A DNA stretch of 64,000 nucleotides from Edaphochlamys debaryana (taxonomy: Eukaryota; Chlorophyta; Chlorophyceae; Chlamydomonadales), in the NCBI GenBank assembly GCA_016858145.1, contig JAEHOE010000122.1, forward strand, positions 124,001 to 188,000, in the 5' to 3' direction. Under the pieces are notes generated by a model that saw only the letters and a list, made by a program, of their open reading frames with translations, searched no databases and was not told where the DNA came from. How positions within the stretch are numbered: position 1 is the first letter of the stretch; every line of letters starts with the position of its first letter. Position numbers and translations under genes: made by a program. Positions 1 to 9,700 of this stretch are shown here, one piece after another.

Positions 1-3000
1 TGGCAGCCGCCCAGATCAGACGGTGCGTCCGTGCCTGTCCATGTCTGCAGAACAGACGGGTGTATTGATCTGCGCCCAGCCGCCTAGCTACTGCGCTACA
101 CTTGCACTCCTCCTCTCCCCTGGCTGCTGGCCCCGGTCCGATTGAAGGCTTCTGCACCCCAAACGCAACCACTGCAGGTCAAGGCGGGGCCTCGCTGAGC
201 GCTGGACAGATAGCGGGCATAGCCGTGGGCGCGTCGGTTGGCGCGATCCTGACTGTGCTGCTGACGGCTCTGCTCCTCAGCCGCTGCCGAGGCGGCGTGC
301 GCCGCGGCTGGCTGGGCAAGGTCCTCGCCCCTCGGGCGGGCTCCGACACGACCCTGCTAGTCACCGGTGAGCTTTGAGGCCTAACAACAGCCCCGATCGC
401 GCCCTCGCTTTGTACCCGCTACGGCACGTGCCTCGACTCCTCCCCACTGTTCCCCTCCTCCACTGCCCACCCCTGTTTCGCACACCCGGCCCCGCCCGCA
501 GACATCCAGAACTCCACGGTCCTGTGGGAGCAGCTGCCGGTTCGCGTGATGGACGCAGCCATAAAGCTGCACCACGCCACCATCCGCAAGCTGCTGGCGG
601 AGCACGCGGGGTACGAGAGCGCCACGGGTGCGTTTGGTTGGTGTCGGTTGGTGTTGGTTGGTGTCGGTTGAGATGAAGCGGCGGGAGGCCAGGGGGCTGT
701 CCTTGCCGCGGGTCGGGCTGCTGGAGACAGGGGTGGGAGGCAGGGGTGGGTGCCAGCCCCAAGTACCAAAAGTGGGAAGCAAAGATGCGGGCCGCGAGTC
801 GGGCTGGGCACGTGCCGCGTGCATCGCCAAGAGGCCCTCGGCGTGCATGCCAGGGAGACGTGCGTGGTCGAGCGCGTGGTCCCCGGCGAGGAGGCAAGCT
901 GGGCCTCGACTCGGCCCTCTCCGTCCCTTCCTCCCTTCTCTTTGGCTACGCTTCGCGCAATTTGTCAAGCGATCACCCCTTCCTCCCTCCTCTGAACAAC
1001 TGAAGGACTTCATCCTGGCCTTCGCGGACCCGGCCGCGGCCCTGGACTGCGCCGCGGCCTGCCAGGTGGCGCTGGCCCGTGTGGACTGGCCGCCCGAGCT
1101 CTTGGCCCACCGGGACGCTCAGCCCCTGCTGGTGCTCCCGCCGGAGGCACGCGAGGGCGAGACCGGCAGCGGCTCCGAGCTGGGCTTGCCGGAGGGCCTG
1201 CTCGCGTTCGCCAGCCCCACGCGCCGGCGTCTGTCCATCTTGCCCCAGCAGCGGGTGCGGTCCAGCTTCCGCCTCAAGTCCAGCTCAGCGGAGGCGGGGG
1301 ATGTCCGCCGCGAGGAGGACGAGGAGGAGGGCTCCAGCGCGCAAGGCGGCAACGCGGCGCCCAGCCGGCGCGGGACCATGCGCGCCATCCCCCACATTGG
1401 CGCCATGCTCGGAACGAGCCCTGCCTCTGACACGCTGCCCACCATCACAGCGTCGCAGGCAACCGCTTCGCAACAATAACAACAACAGCAGCAGCAACAG
1501 CAGCAACAGCAGCCGATTGCGGCTGCCCTGATCGCCGCGCTCCACTCCGGAGCGTCTCGGCGCCGCTCAACCGTCTGCAGCCTCTCGGACTCTCCCCAGA
1601 GCAGCGCGAACGGCTATGTCGCGTGTGGCAGCCCAGCCGGCCCCGGGGGGGGAGCGGTTGACGGGCCTGGGACGGGCCCCCCCCGGACCGGAACGGGAAT
1701 AGCCGACTTGTTGTCAACTCGACTGGCCTCGTCATCATGGTGAGTTGCGGCTGTACTCGGCTGTACAGCAATCAATTTAAATGCGAACGCTGTTGATGGG
1801 TGATTACCTTAACAGGAGTAGGGACCGTTGTAGAAGGTAGCAGCCACTTAAAGGCGTGGTTCCGGCCCTGGCTTGAAAACGAATGGATGCTGTGCCGCCC
1901 CACCCAACGTAGGGGAGAACTGCTGGCGGCCGCCTTCCCGCCCCTGCCTTCCGCGGACCTCAGCCCGGAGGCGCAGACTGGGGAGTGGCTGGTCCTGAAC
2001 AGGCGAGGCGGCCTGGTGGGTCCTGCTCCTCCCTGGAAATGCTCCTCCTTCAGACCACCTTCGCCTGTCCCTACATAGCCCTCCAGCTGCCCCCAAGCTA
2101 CCGGTATCATTACCGGCGGCTGAGCCCCGCCCGACAGCAGTCCCCCTCACGCTTCTTCTCTGCCCCGGCTCCCTCACCTCCCCTGCCTTCCTTGCCCTTG
2201 CCCCGCCGCCAGACCACCCGCCTCCCCGACGGCCGCGTAGCGATGGTGGCGTTCCGGGGTCTGTGCGTGCGCATGGGGCTGCACTCGGGACTGGACGACC
2301 CCTCGCAGATCGCTTTCAACAAGGTCGGCAGCGCCTACCAATACTGCGGTGAGGGACGGCACGGGGCTGGAATGTTGGAATGCCGGGATGGTGGGGTGTG
2401 CCGAGTGGAACCGGCGGGCAGCACACAATGACCCTATCGGCGGCTGCCGGCTGGACAGCGCTGGACAGTTGGTAGGAGCTTGCCGCCGCCGTATCCGATA
2501 AACTTACCGCTGTGGCCCCTTCACCTCCCCGCAGGCCCTTTTGCCACTATCGCCAAACTGGTCTCAGACGCGGCCCCGGGCGGCCTCATCACTCTTTCGG
2601 GTCAGGCCTTCGCGCGCCTACGGCACGGCAGCACCGCCGCCGCCGCGGGCGCCCCGCCCAGCTCCTCACGCTCCCGCCCGGCGCCTGACCCCTTAGTCAT
2701 CTATGCCGGACACCACGTGCTCCCCGGGGATGACGTGGCCCCTGCCGTACCACCAGCGCCGGCACGCCCCTCCACCGGCTCCAACGCCTCGCGGTCCCGG
2801 GCCCAGTCCCAGGTCGCCGTACGGATGGACTCCGGCCTGGGCACGGGCCCAAGCCAGGCCCGGCCCGGGTCCGCGCTGTTGCGCAGCATCCTCGGAGGGG
2901 CGCTGACTAATGGCAGCATCCTGGGGGGAGCGCAGGCGAACGGCGGCGCCAGGCCCAGCCGGGGCCAGATCGAGGGGCTCAGCAGCGGCGAGCGTGACCC

Positions 3001-4773
3001 TTCGGGTCGCCACGTACGGCGCCAGGCCGACATGTCTCAGCCGCTGTCCAATGTCGTTGTGAACCCTCTGGGCCTGCATGGGCCCGGCTGGGAGGAGGGG
3101 ACGCAGCGGCAGCTGGGCATTCGCTCGCACTCGCTCTCCCTGGCCGCGCCCCCCCCGCTCGTGTGCCGCCTCGCGCTGGCCCCGCCGCTGCGCACGGTGC
3201 GGGCGGTGCAGGTGGGACGCTGGCGGCGCCGGTGCAGTTCGTGACGGTGGTCTTCATGGTGAGATTCGGGATCCACAAGTTAGCATGCAACGATCCAGGA
3301 TCTGGGACTCCGGGATCGGTGGGCCTCACGGCGGCGACGGGCGCCGGCGGCAGTTGCCGGGCAGGGCGCAGACGAAACGCGGTGCTCCGTCGCCCGCGTC
3401 CGCCTCTGCTGTCACCTATCCCTTCCCCCACTCCCCCACTCCATCCCTCCCATCCCTCCCCTCCCTCCCCTCCCTCCCCGCCCCGCCCCTTCAGAAAGGG
3501 GTGGGTGCCTCCACGCTCCTGGCCGACCTGCCCGGCCCCGCGGCCCGCGCGCTGGCCAAGCTCCACCGCCTGGCCGGGGCCCTGCTGGGCTCCGCGGGGG
3601 GCTACCTGGTGGAGACGGGCAACGGACTGGTGCTGGCGGCGTTCGGGGGGGCGCGGCGGGCCGTGGACTGGGCGCTCGAGTGCGTGGACGGAGTAAGGGG
3701 CATGGTGAGCTGGCGGATGGGCCGGGGGGTGGGACTTGGGTGGGGGCGAATGGGTGGTGGGGAGCGCCTTCAGGGGCTTGGCGTGGTGGGGCGTGGGCCA
3801 TTGTGTCCGCGCTAGTAAACACGGTGAGGTGCTTTGCAGTAATATGCCAGTGCTTCTCTGACTCCTTTCCCCGTGCGCTGAACCGCAGGAGCTGGATGAG
3901 GAGCTGCTTGCGCATGAGCTGTGTGCGGTGGGTGGCGTGTGCGAAGTGCGTGGAATGCAGGGCGCGTGCTGATCAGACAAAGCCACGTGTCTGTATGTGT
4001 CCATCGCTTGCCCGCAACCACCCACCCCACGCGAGCCTGCAACCCGCCCCTGCTCACGACCTCACGCCGCCCGCCGCCCCCCACCCCACCCTGCCCCACC
4101 ACAGGAGGAGCTAGCGCTGCCGGCCGTGCTGACGGCGGCGGCCGAGCAGCCCATGGCCATGGGTCCACGGGGCTTCGTGCGGCCCAGCCTGGTGGCGACG
4201 CGCCCGGGCTACCCGGCGGTGCGGTCGGGCCTCCGCCTCAAGGTGGGTGTGGTGCGGCCCCCCGTGTTGCGGTTGGACTGAGTCGTGAGGGCCTAAGGCC
4301 TTGCACTGCCATTGCACGCCCAGCAGACGTGGAACCCGCTTCCCCAGGCATAACCCCTGCCTCGATAGCCCAGTCCTGTCACCCACTCATACTTGAGTTC
4401 GTCTCTGAGCGCTGCTTCCTCCCGCGCACGCCCCTGCGGGCCCCCGCCTTCCTCCCACCCCCACCTCTCTCCCACCCCCCTTCCCCCCCTCCCGCACCCC
4501 CCACCCGCCCAGGTGGGTCTGGACATGGGATCCGCCACCCACATGCTCACCGAGTCCTCCGGCCGCCTGTCGTACCGCGGCCGCGTCATGAACCGCGCGG
4601 CGCGCGTGGCGGGCGTGGCGGCGGCGGGTCAGGTGCTGTGCACGGTGGGGGCGTGGGACGCGTGCGAGCAGGAGGGCATATACGACGATGGTGTGTCGGG
4701 GATATCGCTGGGGGCGATGAGCCTCAAGGGGCTGTCGGCCCCCGTGGGAGTGGTGCAGTGCGTGCGCGAATAG
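1..4773 (+). CDS. Membrane nucleotidyl cyclase with two class III cyclase-type domains (5' partial, possibly disrupted)
   Basis: This is the 3' part of a multi-exon gene that begins before the window. A hydrophobic helix (about 210-278) precedes cyclase domain 1, which opens with TDIQNSTVLWEQLP across the 366/502 splice and continues with FILAFADP and VRMGLHSGLDDP. Domain 2 runs from FVTVVFM through GGYLVETGNG and SYRGRVMNRAARVAG to the stop at 4771-4773. Class III cyclases make cGMP or cAMP from GTP or ATP; volvocine algae have large families built as one helix plus cyclase domains. Likely exons: to 366, 502-627, about 1006-1739, about 1839-2015, 2213-2348, 2535-3211, 3238-3258, 3495-3692, 3889-3927, 4105-4242, 4513-4773. 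Three places do not read through: the 627/1006 junction phase, an in-frame TAA at 1477, and a 26-nt offset at 3212-3237. In domain 2 the usual metal aspartates appear replaced. It may be an active gene with sequence errors or a decaying paralogue. Confidence 0.7.
210..278 (+). other. Predicted transmembrane helix of the cyclase
   Basis: About 23 uncharged residues (from IAGIAVGASVG to LLTALLL) are followed at once by an Arg-rich stretch (SRCRGGVRRGW). By the positive-inside rule the cyclase domains would be cytosolic. It lies about 30 residues before the first catalytic strand, the usual spacing in one-pass algal cyclases. Confidence 0.7.
633..671 (+). repeat. Short GT-rich tandem repeat in a cyclase intron
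   Basis: Degenerate copies of a 10-12 base unit built on GGTTGGTGTCGGTTGGTGT fill the start of the intron after the exon that ends at 627. It is simple-sequence DNA; I see no coding role. Confidence 0.6.
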
Positions 4774-4785
4774 CGGGCTTGCGAG

Positions 4786-4930
4786 GTGGGGGCGGGAGGG
4801 AAAGGGCAGGGGAAGGGGAAGGGGCAGGAAAAGTAGAGGGAGTGGGGAGGGAGTGGAGCGAGGGAGTGGGGAGGTCCGGGGAGAGGGAAAAGGACTAGGG
4901 AGGGGATGAGGGAGGGAGGGACGGGGAGGG
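4786..4930 (+). repeat. G/purine-rich tract directly after the cyclase stop
   Basis: Roughly 145 bases are almost all G and A, with dozens of GGG and GGGG runs, starting about 13 bases after the stop codon. In the transcript it would lie in the 3' UTR and could fold into G-quadruplexes. Confidence 0.7.
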
Positions 4931-5642
4931 AACTGCTCATGCGTTTCGGTTGTTGCAAATGAGCTTCTGTCGGAACATGCACGCTGCCAGTCTGCGCTCT
5001 CAAAAGATGTTATGGGCATGGGGAGTACTGCGCTGATGGCACGGGCATGTGTTGAACGTTGTACCCCCCATCTTATTTTGGAGATAGAACTAATCTCATT
5101 CGGCGCCCATGGGCAGCCAGAATATCTTCTCGATCTGACTGAGCACTACATGCAGACCATGCGAGCGCTGGCGGTCGCAGGCATGTCCTGGTGTTATGGG
5201 GATGGCCGCAACATTGTGTGCCCCATGACGCACGTGGCAGGCCATCCCTTCTGGGACGGCCAGGTGCGAAGGCGTTTTGTGGCTTCGGTACTTCTTCCCT
5301 GAACATTTGCTGTTCATTTGTGGTTCACTGATCGACTCATTAATTGCATGCACGTCTTACTTGCTTTTGCTGACATGGGCACAAGGAGGTGGAGGGGGCG
5401 GGATCTGATCAACTCGCGTGAACGAATTGGGGGAGAAGTGAGGTTTCGGCTCCTGCTACCAGCAGGTTGCCTTATTCTAGATCTGGATTGTGATTGTGGA
5501 TCCTGTGTGGGTGACGCGGAGGACAAATGTGCGGCGCTGACGTTTAGACTGACACCCTCAATTGCTTTGGTCCCTGCGCTGGCGTGAACTCTTTCAAACA
5601 CAACGCGCAAACTCATTGCTCAATGCCCGCGTGATGTATGCA

Positions 5643-5647
5643 TGTAA
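5643..5647 (+). terminator. Candidate polyadenylation signal for the cyclase gene
   Basis: This is the first TGTAA I find downstream of the cyclase stop, giving a 3' UTR of about 870 nt. TGTAA is the usual signal in volvocine algae. Confidence 0.45.
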
Positions 5648-5897
5648 TTTACGCCATGCGGAAGGAGGGCAAGTCCCGGCACTGTAGCTTCCCTCGTAGT
5701 TTCCGTCGGCGGGCTGGCGGCGGAAGGGTTACGGGTTCCACGGAGCCCCTTTGGGACCCCTAGGGGTACCACGGGGCTCAGCCCTTTCCGCAATTTGCAT
5801 TTGGTGGTGCTCCTGGTCCTGGTCCTTGCTTTGTGGCGGGAGAGGATCCAATAATGGAATGCCACGGTGCAACGTGCGTGCATGGAGTGGAAGATCC

Positions 5898-5902
5898 TTA
5901 CA
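5898..5902 (-). terminator. Candidate polyadenylation signal for the phosphatase gene
   Basis: TGTAA on the reverse strand, about 900 nt beyond the phosphatase stop and about 250 bp from the opposing signal of the cyclase gene, as expected for two convergent 3' ends. Confidence 0.4.
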
Positions 5903-6718
5903 CAGTTGGCCACACAGGGCCTCGAGGGGTCTGTCCACAAGCCATCCGCCACAGCGGCACACGCCGTGTAAACATGACCCTTCCCATGCTGTGATGAGGT
6001 TTCATGGGACCCCAGCACCCCAAATACTACGATGCAAGCGCTGCACAACACAGATCTTCGCAGATTGGTGGACGGAAGGGTATAAAGGCGATGGAGAGAT
6101 GATGTGGGCCCAGGGCTTCAAGTGGTGGGACCCGTACTGCAATTCCGGGCGTATCCCAGACACCCCTTGCGCTCGAGCCCGGGCTACGGACGGATGTCAA
6201 TATGCGGCGGCACAGCATGAAGGGCAATACGTCCCTCGAAGATGCCAGCTAGCCGTCTAGAAAGCTTTCACCAGCGAGTGCCAGAAGCAGTCTGATCTCA
6301 CCGGTCCGAGATGCATGGCCACCACCGTCCACGCACGCCTCCGCCTGCCCGCTCCTCCCACGAGTAACGCATCACCATCACACTCGCACGAGCTCTCGAC
6401 GCAATCACGAGTCCGTCTGTACGTACGCAAAGCACGATAGATCGCGCCCCACGTCAGGATCACGCCCCCTAGAAGTAGAACGGAAGCGAGGGAGGGCAAG
6501 CGAGCTCCATCCTGCATTCGTTAGTCCAGCCTACGCGTATGTATGTGCAGAAGGCTGTGTACACTTAGTTACCTCGGGGAGATTCGCCCGCCGCAAGCCT
6601 TCTTCATCTTCGAAACTCGCGCACAATTGTAACCCAACGAGACAATCAGACACACACACCCCGATTGCGGCCCCCCAGCTGAGCTCCAGTAGTCCGGGTG
6701 ACATATACTCTTGACAGC

Positions 6719-6767
6719 AGATCCAGGAGATCCAGCAGATCCAGCAGATCCAGGAGATCCAGGCTAC
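6719..6767 (+). repeat. 9-bp minisatellite (AGATCCAGC/G)n
   Basis: About five head-to-tail copies of AGATCCAGC or AGATCCAGG, with degenerate flanking copies, lie just beyond the stop codon of the phosphatase, in its 3' UTR. Confidence 0.75.
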
Positions 6768-6799
6768 TCTAGATCCAGAAGATCCGCTCGGTGCTGGAT

Positions 6800-9700
6800 C
6801 TAGGCACTGCTGCGCATGCGGCGGCTGCCCGGCATCTGTGCACCGGGGCGGTTGGGGCAGACGGAGAGGCGCTCCAGGGTGACGTCATCCATGGCCACCT
6901 GGGGTGTACGACAGTACGAGCAAGGGGAGCGGTTTTGTTGGTCAGGGTTCGATGAGGTATCTGGATCTGGGCGTGCCCAACTATGCTGTGAGGGGCCGGC
7001 GAGGTGAGGGCAATGCCCCACCAAGGGCGGGGGGGAGTCGGGTTCCTGACCCGCCTAGCAAAGGGGGAGCTTGATTGGAAGGCGAGGCGTTGCCTGGCTC
7101 TTTCCGCCGCACCGCACGCACCTTGTTGCCCTCCAGGTTCTTGAACCAGCGGAAGCGCGCGGTGGTGTCCGACAGCAGGTCCAGGATGCCGTGGCCGAAG
7201 CTGCGGCGGAGGGGGGGTTGGGGGCCAGGATGGCGCGCGAGGTGGGAAGCGGAACGGGGAGGAGCGAGGAGAGGAGCCGAGCACATCCCAGCGGCGTCTC
7301 AAGAGTCGTCAGGAAGGCATGGGGGGGGGGCTCCCTCCCGCAACACCCCACGCCCCGACGGTCGGTACCACGCCGGCGGCCGAGCTCGACCCCACCACAC
7401 GCTCAGCCCACGCAGCCCCTCCCCGCCCTCCAGCCCCCCTTGGCCCCCCCACGCCCCCCGCCCCACCCCACCTAGGGTCGCGGTACGCCGACCACACCGG
7501 CTGGCTGCTCTGGCAGAAGCCCGCGGGCGGCATCATGCCGGGGGGCATGACGAGCGGCGCGCCGCCGCTGACGCCCGATGCGGGCTGGAAGGAGAGGGTG
7601 GTGCAGTTGGGCGGGTGCGCCTGCAGCTGGTAGCTGGGGCCCCAGCCGGAGGTGTTGTTGGCCAGCATCTGGACGGCGTTCAGGCCGCCGTAGTTCAGGG
7701 CCTGGGGTGGGATGTGTGGGGGACGTAGAGGGGTCGGAGGCGCAGGGCGGCGGGGTGCTCAGGGGGGGGGGGGGGCGAGGGGACGCGGGAAGCAAGATGC
7801 GTGGTGGGAGAGCAGGGGCGTGGGGAGCAGCCGGCGATGGGGCCCCGGGCGAGGGGGATGGGGTGAGGATGACACGCACCGAAACATGTTGGGACCAACG
7901 CAGTTGGGGGCCAATGCTCGCTCCAACAGTCCGTCACGCATCCCACCTCGCAGTAGGTCTTGTTGGTGGCGGGGTTGACGTCGTCGACGAAGTTGCGGTA
8001 GGGGCCCTCCACGTTGCCGCCGTCACCTGGGGGGGTTGAGGGGGCAGCAGAGGGGTGAACGCGCACGTGGGTATGGGCGCGGGGCCAGTGGGCTCCTCCT
8101 CCTCAAGTTGGCTCCATCCAGGTGTAGGGGCGCAAGAGCAGGCATGGGGTAGCGTCCGCCAAGCGAAGGACAGATGGCAGCTATCGCAAACCAGGATCCG
8201 ACCCGGGGCATGCGAGGCCCCTGTGCCTGCTGTGCCTGATACCCCACAGCAGCCCGTCCGCGGCGCCACCCAAGCAACCCACCGATGGTGATGTAGATGG
8301 GCCCACAGTTGTCAAGCTTGTACTTGTACATGGGGTGGGTGCGCTCGTAGGCGTGCACGTGGCCGTTGAGCACCAGATCAACGCCGTACCTGGGTGGGGA
8401 GGGAGGGGTGGGTGAGCTCAGGAGGGTACGAGGTGCGTCATCGACGGGTGTGGAACGTCGGCGGCCGACAGACCTATGGAGGAGCGAGGCCCATGCAACC
8501 CTGCAACCCTCTCCAGGCACTGGCAGGGGCTCACTGGTAGAAGACGTCCTCCCAGATGCTCATGAAGCACTCCATCTCCTTGTAGTGCACGAAGTACGTG
8601 TCTGCGTACGACAGCAGCAGAAATCGGTATCACTGTTAACAGCTCTCCAGCCCGCGCACGATTCAAACGAAACTGCAATCAGGCCAGACTCAGGTCAGTG
8701 CCCATCTAACAATCCACTCACGGTAGGGCGGCGCGTGGAACTGCACGAACAGCCAGGGCGTCTGGGTGCGGTCCACGGCGGCGAACTCCTTCATGGCCCA
8801 CATGTACTGCACGCATGAGGCGAGGAACACGGGGGCGAGGGCGAGGGGACGACGTTGGGTTCGTGTCAAGACGGCGGCGCAATCCGACGAGGGCACGCAC
8901 AGAGACGGTGCGTGCGTGCGTGCGACATGGGCGAGTCCCTAGAGCGTCATTATTGGGCCGAGCCTGCGGTGGGGTGCACGTCCGGTAGGGTGGTGTGAAC
9001 CGCACCTGGGGGGTGCCCGGGTGGAAGGGCACGTAGTTGTTGAGGGTGATGAGCTTGATGCGGCCGGCGATGACGGTCGAGTAGTAGAGGTTGGAGGTGA
9101 TGTCGCCGAAGTTCTTGGTGGTGCCTGGGTTGGGGTTGGGGGTGAGGGTGGTGGGGGGGGGGGGGGTTAGAAGAAATCAACGAAGCGAAGCGCTTGGGGG
9201 GGGTAGGCCCGGTACGTGTGAGGGAAGAGGTACGTGCGGGCGCGGAGGAGGTCGGGGCAGGGTGCGGGGGAGAGTGCGTTCGCAGCGTGGGCCGACCCTG
9301 CCTGAGCGGCCCTGCCTAAGCGGGGTGGCGTGCAGTTGGCATGCATGCTTTGCAAGCCGGCGTTTGTTCCGGGGCCGCTGGGTGCGGGGGCCCTGGGGCA
9401 CGCTCTCACCGGGGACGGGGAATCGGGCCGAGTAGGACTGGAAGGGGTAGTTGCTGGGGAAGGAGAAGGAGGTGGTGGTGTAGTTGATCACGGCGGCGAT
9501 GCCGCTCATCTCTGCGTGGGCGGGGAGCGCGCGAGGGGCGGTGTGGGGTGGGGTGAGGTGGTCACAGGTTGCGTGTGCAAGGGGGTCGTTGGGGGCCAGG
9601 GCCGGGTGTGCGCTCCACTCCATGCATCCGCTTGCGCCCAGCCCGTTTGTGCCCGCACCTCTCCCTGGAACCCGCTTCTAGGAGTGGCACGAGTGTGCAC

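Larger units (their letters stand above)
4774..6799. other. Convergent intergenic region between cyclase and phosphatase
   Basis: This is the shared 3' flank of two convergent genes. It holds a purine/G-rich tract (4786-4930), a forward TGTAA (5643-5647), a reverse TGTAA (5898-5902), a perfect 12-base palindrome ACCCCTAGGGGT (5756-5767) and a 9-base tandem repeat (6719-6767). Base composition is less GC-rich between about 5000 and 5650. A reverse frame at 6257-6517 has one hydrophobic stretch but no other sign of being a gene. Confidence 0.6.

Noticed and set aside
633..671. CRISPR-like repeat cluster or telomere-like DNA
   Set aside because: Units are contiguous and short, without spacers, and the unit does not match a plant or algal telomere repeat.
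1285..1545. Reverse frame with a leucine run (LLLLLLLLLLLLLLL) that looks like a membrane segment
   Set aside because: It is the antisense of the poly-glutamine coding tract of the cyclase.
5751..6260. Forward frame of about 170 codons (Trp- and Cys-rich)
   Set aside because: Odd composition, no domain, and it overlaps the 3' ends of two convergent genes.
6257..6517. Reverse 86-codon frame with a hydrophobic stretch (VLLLGGVILTWGAIY)
   Set aside because: It lies in the likely 3' UTR of the phosphatase, has no upstream or downstream exon support, and the rest is Arg-rich random-looking sequence.
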